In this document: piece by piece, positions 9,604 to 20,084 of the stretch
Position numbering within the stretch: position 1 is the first letter of the stretch
Layout: each line of letters begins with the position of its first letter
Assembly (NCBI GenBank): GCA_025517465.1
Contig: JAOPKE010000001.1
Coordinates: 62,001-126,000 of the forward strand
DNA from: Halobacteria archaeon HArc-gm2
GTDB taxonomy: Archaea; Halobacteriota; Halobacteria; Halobacteriales; Haloarculaceae
Reading direction: 5' to 3'
Length of the DNA: 64,000 nucleotides
Program-made: the position numbers and the translations under genes
Notes under the pieces: generated by a model
Told to the model about the DNA's origin: nothing
The model's database searches: none
The model's input: the letters and a program-made list of their open reading frames with translations, nothing else

Positions 9604-10284
9604 TCACTCGATGTCGTAGACGTCCGCGGCCCACTCCGCGAGCGTCTCGGGCTCCGTCCGCCCGGTCCGCACGTCGAGCATCTCACAGTCCTCGAACAGC
9701 ACGACCGCGGGGGCTGCGTTGACCTCGTACTCCTTGCAGAACCCCGGGCACTGTTCGCCGTCGAGCCCGGCCACCCGGGCGTCGCCGGGGAACGCGGCCA
9801 GGACGTCGTCGAGTTCCTCCTTCATCGCGTCGCAGGGGGCACAGCCCCGCTTCCACACCGTCACGACGGCCCGGTTGTGCGTGGTGAGGAAGTCGCCGTA
9901 ATACTCGTCGTCGAGTTCGACGAGGGCCTCGGGCACCGGCGACTGGGGACCGACCTCGGTGACGATGCTCGCCATCTCGGCGAGTTCCGCGACCGAGCAG
10001 TCCTCGAGCGTCGCGTAGAGCGTGAGGTACGTCGCGTACTCCTCGCGCGTTACCTCGTGTCGTTCGACGTGTTCGGCGGCGGCCTCGGCCGAGTCGAAGC
10101 CGAACGTGTCCGCGACCGCCTGGTGGAACTCCGCCTCGGTGACGTCGAGGTAGGTGTCGTAGTAGACGTGGCGGTCCTGCTCGAAGTCGTCCGTGGTCGC
10201 CAGCTCCCCCGTCGCTTCGTCCTCGACGAGGACGTCTTTCGTGACGAGCACGTCGACGTAGCTGTCTACCTGGGCTTCGTTCAC
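9604..10284 (-). CDS. Thioredoxin-fold protein with N-terminal extension, last gene of the liv operon
   Basis: About 226 residues from GTG 10284, 4 nt after the livF stop. The C-terminal half is a thioredoxin fold with the redox motif CAPC at about residues 148-151 in VVTVWKRGCAPCDAM. It is followed by the cis-proline region NAAPAVVLFEDCE, and a second cysteine pair (CPGFC) lies between. The first 125 residues are acidic and helical and I do not recognise them. No signal peptide is seen, so it should act in the cytoplasm. Tight spacing puts it in the transporter operon. The binding protein of that transporter carries six non-lipid cysteines, but a redox link is only inference. Confidence 0.75.
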   Translation of the reverse strand: MNEAQVDSYVDVLVTKDVLVEDEATGELATTDDFEQDRHVYYDTYLDVTEAEFHQAVADTFGFDSAEAAAEHVERHEVTREEYATYLTLYATLEDCSVAELAEMASIVTEVGPQSPVPEALVELDDEYYGDFLTTHNRAVVTVWKRGCAPCDAMKEELDDVLAAFPGDARVAGLDGEQCPGFCKEYEVNAAPAVVLFEDCEMLDVRTGRTEPETLAEWAADVYDIE

Positions 10285-10288
10285 TGTG

Positions 10289-11032
10289 TTAGACCCCCAG
10301 GTACCGCTGGCGCGTCTCGTCGTCGTTTCGTAGCTCCTCGGCGGACCCGCTGAACACGACCGCACCCTGGTCGACGACGTAACACCGGTCGGCGATCTGC
10401 ATCGCCGCCGCGGCGTTCTGCTCGACGAGCAACACCGTCGTCCCGTCGTCGCGGATGCGTTCGATGGCGTCCTCGACGGTCTGGATGATCTGCGGCGCGA
10501 GCCCCTCGTAGGGTTCGTCCAGCATCAGCAGGTCGGTGCTCTGCTTGAGCGCCCGGGCGATAGCGAGCATCTGCTGTTCGCCGCCCGAGAGCGTGCCGGC
10601 CTGCTGACTGGCGCGCTCGCCGAGTCGCGGGAAGTCCTCGTACACCTCCCCGGTCGTCATGCCGGTGTGTTCGAAGTCGAGGTCCCGGCCCCAGGTGTTC
10701 GAGGGGTTCGAGACGACCTCGGCGAGGTGGAGGTTCTCCTCGACGGTGAGGTTGGCGAACACGCGCCGCTCCTCGGGGACGTGCGAGATGCCCAGCGCCG
10801 AGATGTCCTCGGTCGGCAGGTCGGTGATGTCCCGGCCCTTGTAGGTGACCGTACCGTCGCGGACCGTCGGCGGGCGGGCGCCCGCGATGCTCCTGAGCGT
10901 CGTCGTCTTGCCCGCGCCGTTACGACCCAGCAACGCGCATATCTCGCCCTCCTCGACGTGCATCGACACGTCGCGGAGGATGTGACTCTCGCCGTAGTAG
11001 CTGTCGACGGCGTCGAGTTCGAGCAGGCTCAC
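10289..11032 (-). CDS. livF: Branched-chain amino acid-type ABC transporter, ATPase LivF
   Basis: 247 residues. One of two ATPases that power the LivHM permease. Walker A is GRNGAGKTTT, the ABC signature is LSGGEQQMLAIARAL and Walker B is LLMLDEPYEGLAP, where the EGL stretch is typical of LivF. The start is GTG 11032, and the ATG/GTG-stop overlap of 4 nt with livG indicates translational coupling. The transported substrate could equally be urea or a short amide, because HAAT-family systems of this layout also carry those. Confidence 0.93.
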   Translation of the reverse strand: MSLLELDAVDSYYGESHILRDVSMHVEEGEICALLGRNGAGKTTTLRSIAGARPPTVRDGTVTYKGRDITDLPTEDISALGISHVPEERRVFANLTVEENLHLAEVVSNPSNTWGRDLDFEHTGMTTGEVYEDFPRLGERASQQAGTLSGGEQQMLAIARALKQSTDLLMLDEPYEGLAPQIIQTVEDAIERIRDDGTTVLLVEQNAAAAMQIADRCYVVDQGAVVFSGSAEELRNDDETRQRYLGV

Positions 11033-11790
11033 AGTTCGACACCTCCGAGGTACGCCTCCTGGACGTCGGGGTCGCCCTGGACCTCCTCTGGCGTCCCTCT
11101 GGCGATGATGTCACCCTGGTGTAACACGGCGATGCGGTCGGAGATGCTGAAGACGATCTCCATGTCGTGTTCGACCAGCAGGATGGTCAGCCCCATCTCC
11201 TCCTGGACTCGTTCGATCAGTTCGACCGTCTCCTGGGTCTCCTCCGGCGACATGCCGGCGGTCGGTTCGTCCATCAGGAGGAGCGACGGTTCGCTCGCGA
11301 GGGCGATACCGATCTCCAGGCGACGCTTGTCACCGTAGGGGAGGTCGGCCGCGGTGACGTCCTTCTGCGGGAGCAACTCCACCGCGTCGAGGACGTCGCG
11401 GGTCCGCTCGGCGACCTCCGGGTAGCTGTCCCGGTGCCGGAGGAAGTTGAACCGGAAGGCGCCGTGCTCGGCGCCCAGCGACGCGATGTTGGCGTTCTCC
11501 TCCACGGTGAGTTCCGGGAAGATAGAGGCCGTCTGGAACGACTTGCCGACGCCGCGCTGGACGACCTCGTGGGGTTCGAGGTCCGTTATCGACTCGCCCT
11601 CGAACAAGATGTCGCCGCTGGTCTCTTCGAGCATCCGGGTGATGAGGTTGATCAGCGTCGACTTGCCCGCGCCGTTGGGGCCGATCAGCGACAGCAACTC
11701 GCCCTCCTGTATCTGGAGGTTCACGTCGTCGGTGGCCGTGAGGCCGCCGAACTCCTTGACCAGGTCGCGCGTCTCGAGGATGGTGCTCAT
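11029..11790 (-). CDS. livG: Branched-chain amino acid-type ABC transporter, ATPase LivG
   Basis: 253 residues. Second ATPase of the importer. Walker A GPNGAGKSTLIN, a Q-loop region around GVGKSFQTASIF and Walker B LLLMDEPTAGMSPEE are all intact. The D-loop wording GMSPEE and the longer insert between Walker A and the signature distinguish LivG from LivF. The signature is degenerate in the usual LivG way (LPYGDKRRLEIGIALA). It starts at ATG 11790, overlapping the livM stop by 4 nt. Confidence 0.93.
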   Translation of the reverse strand: MSTILETRDLVKEFGGLTATDDVNLQIQEGELLSLIGPNGAGKSTLINLITRMLEETSGDILFEGESITDLEPHEVVQRGVGKSFQTASIFPELTVEENANIASLGAEHGAFRFNFLRHRDSYPEVAERTRDVLDAVELLPQKDVTAADLPYGDKRRLEIGIALASEPSLLLMDEPTAGMSPEETQETVELIERVQEEMGLTILLVEHDMEIVFSISDRIAVLHQGDIIARGTPEEVQGDPDVQEAYLGGVEL

Positions 11791-12914
11791 TCGTCGTCAC
11801 CTCCGAGTTCGTCTGCCACCTTCTCTCGCACCCACGAAATCCCACCCCAGATGCCGTCGGGCATCGTGACGACGACGACGATGAAGACGACGCCGAGGAT
11901 GAGGTGCCAGAAGTCGCCGATACCGGCCATGCCGCTGACGATGTTCGCGACGTACATGTACAGCCCGGCGCCGAATATCGCGCCGAACAGGGAGCCGGCG
12001 CCGCCGAGGACGGTGATGACGACGATGTCGCCGCTGACCGTCCACTGCAGCGTGTTCTCGATCGGCACGTACGAGCGCTGGATCGTGTAGAGGCTCCCCG
12101 CCACGCCGGCGAAGGCCCCCGAGATGATAAAGGACATGAGCTTGTATCGCCAGACGTTGAGACCGACGAACTCCGCGCGCTGTTCGTTCTCCCGGATCGC
12201 CCGGAGGACGACGCCGTACGGCGAGTTGAGGATGCGGTAGCCGACGACGACCGCGAGGACGAGCGCGGTGCCGGCGAAGACGTACATCCAGTTGCTGACG
12301 AACGCCGTCGGGACGAACGGCACCTGACTGCCCAGGTCGATGACGCCGAGCAGGTTCCCGACCTCGACGCCGGTGAATCCGTTCTCGCCGCCGGTGACGG
12401 TGGACAGCGGCGAGAGGAAGATGTAGTAGATCATCTGTCCGAACGCCAGCGTGAGGATGGCGAAGTAGATGCCGCCGCGGCGCAGCGAGATCCACCCGAT
12501 GACCCAGGCGAGCACCACCGCGACGGTGGTCCCGGCGATGATCATCGCGATGGGGCTCCCGAACACTTCGGCGCTGAAGATGCCGGAGGCGTACGCCGCA
12601 GTGCCCCAGAACATCGCGTGGCCGAACGAGAGCAGCCCGGTGTACCCGAGTAGCAGGTCGTAGCCGATGGCGAAGATGGCCCAGATCAGCGTGAGCGTGA
12701 TGAGGCTGTTGTACCACGTCAGGTCGCTCGGGAGACCGATCGCGTCCGGGACCGTCACCAGGACGAACGGCGCCAGGAGGACGCCGAGGATCGTCAACAC
12801 GGCGACGGTGGACTCCTGTTCGCGGATCGCTGTCCAGCGCTCGTACAGCGACGGCGACTGTTCGCCGTGCTCGGCGCTCTCCGGTTCGGTCTGTGTCTGA
12901 ACCTCGTCGCTCAT
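11787..12914 (-). CDS. livM: Branched-chain amino acid-type ABC transporter, permease LivM
   Basis: 375 residues. After an acidic cytoplasmic N-terminus of about 35 residues there are some nine or ten hydrophobic segments. The LivM hallmark GYTGLLSFGHAMFWG lies near residue 90, and the conserved cytoplasmic loop RAIRENEQRAEFVGLNVWRY, which contacts the ATPases, near residue 245. A third conserved stretch, GGAGSLFGAIFGAGL, follows. It overlaps livH by 4 nt upstream and livG by 4 nt downstream, so all are one transcription unit. Confidence 0.93.
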   Translation of the reverse strand: MSDEVQTQTEPESAEHGEQSPSLYERWTAIREQESTVAVLTILGVLLAPFVLVTVPDAIGLPSDLTWYNSLITLTLIWAIFAIGYDLLLGYTGLLSFGHAMFWGTAAYASGIFSAEVFGSPIAMIIAGTTVAVVLAWVIGWISLRRGGIYFAILTLAFGQMIYYIFLSPLSTVTGGENGFTGVEVGNLLGVIDLGSQVPFVPTAFVSNWMYVFAGTALVLAVVVGYRILNSPYGVVLRAIRENEQRAEFVGLNVWRYKLMSFIISGAFAGVAGSLYTIQRSYVPIENTLQWTVSGDIVVITVLGGAGSLFGAIFGAGLYMYVANIVSGMAGIGDFWHLILGVVFIVVVVTMPDGIWGGISWVREKVADELGGDDE

Positions 12915-13900
12915 GCGGCCACCTCCTCCTCACCGAGGAGGCCCTGTGGCCTGGTGAGCAACACGACGACCGCGAGCACGTAGATGCCGACCTGTGCCCA
13001 CGGCGTCCAGTTGACGGTGATACCGAGCAGCGAGACGCTGCCAAGCGAGATGAGCGCCACCTGAACCATCCCGATGAGCGTCCCGCCGAGGACGGCGCCT
13101 CGAATCGACCCGACGCCGCCGATGACGACGGTCAGGAACGCCGGCACGAGGATCGACATCCCGATCTCGGGGTTGATGTTCGAGAGCGGCGCGCCGACGA
13201 CGCCGGCCACTCCGGCGAGCGCGGCACCGATGCCGAACATGACGATGTAGGGCCGGGTGATCTTGATGCCCAGCAGGCGCACCATCTCCGGGTCGCGCGT
13301 GCCGGCTTTGACGACCAGTCCGAAGTCGGTGTACTCGACGATGGCGTACACCGCCAGGACGAGGATGGCCGTGATCACGATGACCCAGAGTCGCCAGAGA
13401 CCGAGGCTCACGGCGGTGAACGGGATGTCGGTGGGTCCCGAGAGCGGGATCACACCCAGGGCCTCCGGGGGGATCACCAGTTTGTAACTGCGACCGCCCA
13501 CGAGGGCGTGGAGCGCCTCCTGGACGACGATGGCGAGCCCGAACGTCACCAGAATCTGGTCCGTGTCGGGCCGGTCGTAGAACGGGCGCGCGACGTACCG
13601 CTCCATGGCGAGCCCGACGACGAAGACGAAGACGGGGACGAACACCAGGGCGGGCAGGAATCCCAGGTCGAGGCCGATGGTCTGGTATCCCCAGTCGGCC
13701 AGTTTCCCGTTCGAGACCGAGATCTCCTGGGCGATCAACAGTCCGGCGTACGCCCCGATGACGTACAGCGCGCCGTGGGCGAAGTTGACGAACCGCAACG
13801 TCCCGAGAATGATCGACAGGCCGATGGCCAGCAGGACGTAGATAGCACCCTGCTGGAGTCCGTTGACCAGCAATACGATGATATCCCCGAGGATGTTCAC
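12911..13900 (-). CDS. livH: Branched-chain amino acid-type ABC transporter, permease LivH
   Basis: About 329 residues. It forms the membrane channel with LivM. The family opening LLVNGLQQGAIYVLLAIGLS is followed by LGTLRFVNFAHGALYVIGAY. The C-terminus holds FLTVVIGGVGSIRGAVLGG. Around eight hydrophobic segments are visible. I chose the GTG at 13900 because a good ribosome site (GAGGTGATC) sits 6-7 nt before it; an upstream in-frame start at 13936 would lie inside this leader. The 134-nt gap to the binding-protein gene may allow separate levels of expression. Confidence 0.92.
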   Translation of the reverse strand: MNILGDIIVLLVNGLQQGAIYVLLAIGLSIILGTLRFVNFAHGALYVIGAYAGLLIAQEISVSNGKLADWGYQTIGLDLGFLPALVFVPVFVFVVGLAMERYVARPFYDRPDTDQILVTFGLAIVVQEALHALVGGRSYKLVIPPEALGVIPLSGPTDIPFTAVSLGLWRLWVIVITAILVLAVYAIVEYTDFGLVVKAGTRDPEMVRLLGIKITRPYIVMFGIGAALAGVAGVVGAPLSNINPEIGMSILVPAFLTVVIGGVGSIRGAVLGGTLIGMVQVALISLGSVSLLGITVNWTPWAQVGIYVLAVVVLLTRPQGLLGEEEVAA

Positions 13901-14034
13901 GAGTCGATCACCTCGGAGGGAGCGAGACAGCCGCACCGTCTCCGTCGAATTCGATTGTCAGTAACAGGCATGGTAATGTGAGCCTCCGTCGATGAGGTAT
14001 GTCAATGTAGGTAGTTCAGCAGACCGCCGACAGT

Positions 14035-15387
14035 TCACTCGTCTCCGTACTCTCCGAGTTCGCACTGCGACGCGGGACCTTCGTCACAGCCGTAGCCGAC
14101 GTCGTCGCGCGAGGTGATGTCGACGATCTCGAAGAACTGCCCGTCGCCCTGCTCGGACTCGGGGAGTCCGCGGACGACCGGGATCGCGCGCTGGGCCTGG
14201 TGGTCGCAGGCACGCATCGTCTCCTCACCCATCCCGATGTTGTCGTACTCGAATCCTTCGAGCTGCCGGATGACCTCCGGCGGGTAGAACGTTCCGGCGC
14301 GTTCGACCGCTGCGGCGTACTGGAGCGTGCCCGAGTACGCGAGCTGGGCCGGCCCGGACGGGACGCGGCCGTCGTACTCCTCGCCGAAGAATTCGGTGAA
14401 GGAGTTCGAGGGCTCGTTGTCGATCTGGGAGTCCCAGGCGATCGTGCCGTAGATACCGTTGATTGCGGAACTCGCGGCCTCCGCCATCGGCCGGTTGTAC
14501 AGCGGCATGACGATCTCCATGTCCTCGTCGATACCGGCGTCGATGGCCTGGTTCAGCGAGTTCGCCCCGTCCAGCCCGTAGTGATTCAGGAACAGGACGT
14601 CGGCGCCCGAACTCTGGGCCTCCGAGAGGTACGAGGAGAAGTCGCTCGTGTCCAGCGGCGTCGCGACGCTGTTGACTTCTTCCCAGCCCGCCTCGCCGAA
14701 GAACTTCCGGATGGACTCCTCGACCGTCTTCCCCCAGGAGTAGTCCGCGTACAGCTGGTAGAACGACAGGTCGTCACCGTACTCCTCGGTGACGACGGGC
14801 GTCAGCGCCTGCCCAGTCATGTACGCGTTGAACATCTCCCGGAAACTGTAACGGACGCAGTCCTGTCCGGTCGTGTCGTTCGAGTGCGTGAGACAGCACG
14901 TGAACATCACGTTCTCGCGCTGGGCCACGCCCTGCTGGGCGATGGCGACCGCGCTCGAGGAACCGCCGGCGAACATGATCACGTCGTCGCGCTGGATCAT
15001 TCGCGAGGCGGACTCGTCCGCGGTCGAGGCGTCCGTGGCGGTGTCACCCTCCACGTAGTCGATCTCGTAGTCGAGGACGCCGTCGCCCGAGAGGTCGTCC
15101 CAGTTGTCGACCCAGCCGCCGCCGTTGTTGAGATGCTTGACGGCCAGTTCGTACGCTCGGAGCTCGTCCTCACCCTCAGAGGAGTACGGCCCCGATAGCG
15201 GGACGTTGAAGCCGAACGTCGCCGTGTCGCCCTCGATCGGGTAGTTCCCGAGCGCGGGGTATTCGTCGTCACCGTTGCCACCACCATCGCCGGAACAACC
15301 AGCTAGCCCAGCCAGTCCGAGTGCACCAGTCGCGCCGGCCTGTTTCAGCACAGAGCGTCGTGAGACGCTCTTGTCATCGCTTGACAT
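14035..15387 (-). CDS. Substrate-binding lipoprotein of the Liv-type ABC transporter
   Basis: About 450 residues. Secreted by the twin-arginine route and lipid-anchored: the signal has SRRSVLKQ near residues 9-16 and the lipobox LAGC near 31. The rest fits the periplasmic-binding fold used for leucine, isoleucine, valine or amides. I counted six cysteines after the lipobox Cys (CC in MFTCCLTHS, then in GQDCVRY, MRACDHQ, YGCDEG, SQCELG), enough for three disulfides, which is many for a haloarchaeal exported protein. ATG 15387 is preferred over 15399. The ligand cannot be read from sequence. Confidence 0.88.
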   Translation of the reverse strand: MSSDDKSVSRRSVLKQAGATGALGLAGLAGCSGDGGGNGDDEYPALGNYPIEGDTATFGFNVPLSGPYSSEGEDELRAYELAVKHLNNGGGWVDNWDDLSGDGVLDYEIDYVEGDTATDASTADESASRMIQRDDVIMFAGGSSSAVAIAQQGVAQRENVMFTCCLTHSNDTTGQDCVRYSFREMFNAYMTGQALTPVVTEEYGDDLSFYQLYADYSWGKTVEESIRKFFGEAGWEEVNSVATPLDTSDFSSYLSEAQSSGADVLFLNHYGLDGANSLNQAIDAGIDEDMEIVMPLYNRPMAEAASSAINGIYGTIAWDSQIDNEPSNSFTEFFGEEYDGRVPSGPAQLAYSGTLQYAAAVERAGTFYPPEVIRQLEGFEYDNIGMGEETMRACDHQAQRAIPVVRGLPESEQGDGQFFEIVDITSRDDVGYGCDEGPASQCELGEYGDE

Positions 15388-15515
15388 ACACAGTACCACC
15401 TGTCGAGTACCCTCATAATAGTTGGGTATAATTATTCCAAACGTACACGAACGGGTCGCGAAAATACGGCGTACGGTGGCCGATCTACCGGAATAAAGGT
15501 CTCGACGGAGGCGGC
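15388..15515 (-). promoter_or_regulatory. Promoter region of the liv operon
   Basis: The 128 bp upstream of the binding-protein gene are AT-rich compared with the rest of the window. They include GGAATAATTATACCC on the coding strand, a likely TATA region about 50 nt before the ATG. The far part, next to the acs stop codon, should hold the acs terminator. No clear operator is seen. Confidence 0.35.
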
Positions 15516-17528
<2,013 letters not shown>

Positions 17529-17639
17529 GGCGGACCGCCTCCGTCCCCGCGTCGGATACGGCCACCCGGTCGGTCGCCCGATGATCACCCTCCACGTCTG
17601 CTGCGGCCCGTGTCGCGTAACCTGTTGGCATAGAACGTG

Positions 17640-17700
17640 CGGAACATGTCGAAGGACGCTCTTAAGATGATCGTCTAAATAGCAAAAAGATCGTTACAGT
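17640..17700 (-). promoter_or_regulatory. acs promoter region and terminator of the upstream regulator gene
   Basis: This AT-rich island separates two minus-strand genes. On the coding strand, GATCTTTTTGC at about 17682-17692 is a T-run 30-40 nt after the regulator stop, a plausible terminator. ATCATCTTAAGAGC at about 17657-17670 is a plausible TATA element for acs, implying a leader of about 100 nt. GATCGT occurs twice here in direct orientation and could bind a regulator. Confidence 0.35.
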
Positions 17701-17721
17701 AGCGGTCCGGGGGCGCCGGGA

Positions 17722-19878
17722 TCACCGCTCGGCCTCGTCGAAGAACGCCGTCAGTAGCTTCTGCTGGGCCTTCCGGAGGTGGTTGTGGAGCGTCGGCGAG
17801 GAGACGCCGATGGAGTCGGCCAGTTCCTCGGCCGTACTCCCCCGGGGCCACTCGAAGTAGGCGGCGTGGTAGGCCGCGGTGAGCACCGACTGCTGTTTGT
17901 CCGTCAGGTCGTCCTCCAGCGAGCGACGGAACCCGTCGGCCGTCTGGACGGAGCGTTCGACCTCCTGTTTCGACAGCAACTCGGCCGTGCGGTAGGACGA
18001 TTCCAGTCCGCTGAGGACGGCCCTGACGTCGGTCTTGGCCGTGAACTCCGCCTCGATGCGCTGGACGCCGTCTTCGATGACGAACTCGTTGACGTGGCCG
18101 CCCAGTTCGATGAGCGTCGTCGCCGGCTCCTCGCCGCCGATACTGAACTCCAGGAGGTACCCCTCTCCGTAGTCACGGATCAGGCGGGCGTTCTCGACGT
18201 CCGCGACGTCGGCGGCGTAAGTGAGCGCCTCGTCGGGCGAGGCGCCCGTCATCGTCACGAAGTACAGCAGCGACTGGCCCTCGCCCGGGACGAGCCCCTC
18301 GAGTTCGAAGGTGGCGTCGAACCGCCGGGAGGCGTCGATCAGGACGGCGTCCTCGTCGCGGACCCGGAACTCCAGTTCGAGCACGCTGTCGGCCAGCAGG
18401 AGCTTCTTGCGCTCGATGTCAGTCACCGCCTGCCCGACCTGCCAGCCGAGGCCGGCCAGCACCTCTCGCTCGTCGCTCCCGAAGGCGTCGGACGCCTCGC
18501 TACCGAGCACCAGCAGACCGTGAGTCGTCTCGCCGTACGTGAGCGGGACGAACGCGACGCTGGCGACAGTGTCCCTGAGCCCGTCGAGCCGGCCGTTCCC
18601 GTCCTCGGGCACGTCGGTGCGTACCACGACTTCGTCCGTGGCGATGGCGGTCTGTCCTGGCGGGTCATCGAGGCGCGCGGTCGCGGAGACGAGCGCCCTC
18701 GCCACGTCGTCGTCCACGCCGGCCCAGGTGCGCGGCTCGACGTGGCGGTCCCCGCTCGCGCCGGTGACGAGTGCGAAGCGGTAGGCGTCGTTGGCGGCCA
18801 GGCGCTCGCAGACGCGGCGTTCGGCCTCGCCCCTGTCCGCGGCCGAGGGGAGCACCTCGTTGACCGACCGGAGGCTGGCGATGGCGTCCGCCAGTCGGCC
18901 GTTCGTCCGCTCGGTGGACGCTTCGACGGCGCCAGCGGCGCTTCCATCGGGACGGACGAACACGGTGACCGTGCCGACCGGCGCGCCGCGGTCGTCCACG
19001 ACCGCGGCCGAGGACCGGAAGGCGCGAACCTCCCCGCCGTCGGCGCGGCCGAGGCTGACCCAGGAATCGTCGTCGCTCACGTGCGCGTGCGTCCGCGCTT
19101 CGTCCTCGGAGGCGTACGCGACGGCCGCGTCTCGCCCGACAAGGTCGTCGAGCGTGCGTCCGGTGAGCGCCGCGAAGCCGTCGTTGACGTACTGTATCCT
19201 GCCGTCGGGGTCCGTGACCAGTACACCGAACCCGGCCTGGTCGACGGCGCGTTCGACGTCGCATCCCGCCCAGCCGCCGGCGCCGTTCGCGAGGTCGGTC
19301 CCCTCCAGCGCGCCGAGGACGTCGCTCGCGTCGACGGAGCCGGTGTCCTGCAGGAGGCCGTCCAGGTGGTCCCAGCCGCCGACCGCCATGACTACGCACG
19401 GGTCGACGCCCTCCCCGTGGAGGAGGCGGCGGCCGTAGTACCGCCGGAGTTCGCGCGAAGAAACCGCTCCCAGTCGGGGGTCGTCAGCGGCTTCGGCGGC
19501 CCGGTCGGACACCTCGGAGACGATCATCTGGACGCGCCGCGCCGTCAGGTCGAAGACGGGCTCGTCCTCGCCAATGCCGTGTTCGTTGACGTACCGCTCC
19601 ACCGCCGAGCGGACGTCAGCTGGCACGTACGCGGTCCGCTCGTCGCCCTCCTCGTCCGACAGCGCGAGGAGGTGGTGGCGCGCGTTCCGTGTCGACCGCC
19701 GTGAGAACGACGCCGGCGTGACGCGACAGATTTCGGCCGGGCGAAGTCCGACCTCCCCGCAGAGGCGGACGAACAGGGACTCGCGATACGTCTCCGCACA
19801 CCGCCGGATAGCGCGGTAGTCCTCCTCGCCCACCGTAACGCCGTCCCCGCCGGCGACGTCAGTTCTGGCCGTCCCCAT
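17722..19878 (-). CDS. Bat-type regulator: recombinase-like N-terminus, PAS, GAF, BAT domain, HTH-10
   Basis: About 718 residues from ATG 19878. Residues 10-165 resemble the catalytic half of a tyrosine recombinase (GEVGLRPAEICRVT, then SSRELRRYYGRRLL and VMAVGGWDHLDGLL). The second histidine box and the nucleophile tyrosine are not in place, so it should be inactive. A PAS domain (about 195-310, GVLVTDPDGRIQYVNDGF), a GAF-like domain (about 330-480), the GAF/HTH-associated BAT domain (about 485-640) and an HTH-10 (ADSIGVSSPTLHNHLRKAQQKLL) follow. It sits between two acetyl-CoA synthetase genes on the same strand, so control of acetate use is a reasonable guess. Confidence 0.85.
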   Translation of the reverse strand: MGTARTDVAGGDGVTVGEEDYRAIRRCAETYRESLFVRLCGEVGLRPAEICRVTPASFSRRSTRNARHHLLALSDEEGDERTAYVPADVRSAVERYVNEHGIGEDEPVFDLTARRVQMIVSEVSDRAAEAADDPRLGAVSSRELRRYYGRRLLHGEGVDPCVVMAVGGWDHLDGLLQDTGSVDASDVLGALEGTDLANGAGGWAGCDVERAVDQAGFGVLVTDPDGRIQYVNDGFAALTGRTLDDLVGRDAAVAYASEDEARTHAHVSDDDSWVSLGRADGGEVRAFRSSAAVVDDRGAPVGTVTVFVRPDGSAAGAVEASTERTNGRLADAIASLRSVNEVLPSAADRGEAERRVCERLAANDAYRFALVTGASGDRHVEPRTWAGVDDDVARALVSATARLDDPPGQTAIATDEVVVRTDVPEDGNGRLDGLRDTVASVAFVPLTYGETTHGLLVLGSEASDAFGSDEREVLAGLGWQVGQAVTDIERKKLLLADSVLELEFRVRDEDAVLIDASRRFDATFELEGLVPGEGQSLLYFVTMTGASPDEALTYAADVADVENARLIRDYGEGYLLEFSIGGEEPATTLIELGGHVNEFVIEDGVQRIEAEFTAKTDVRAVLSGLESSYRTAELLSKQEVERSVQTADGFRRSLEDDLTDKQQSVLTAAYHAAYFEWPRGSTAEELADSIGVSSPTLHNHLRKAQQKLLTAFFDEAER

Positions 19879-20084
19879 GAGTCTGTTTCGCACAAACACG
19901 GTACTGCGAAATAAGTCATTCGGCGCAGTGTGTCTGTAGAGGGCAAATATGACTGGAGTACGGACGCTGTGTGACGCTGGGGCGGGACATTAGTTTCGCC
20001 AGAATGCAACTCGGCGAAATGAGTTCGGTCGCCCATTCCCGCGGCCGACGCGGGGGGCAGCGCGCGGTCGACGCCGGTCGGTTG

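Noticed and set aside
17722-19878. Active integrase or remnant of a mobile element
   Set aside because: Catalytic residues are missing, the domain is fused in frame to a full Bat-type regulator, and there are no attachment sites or phage genes around it.
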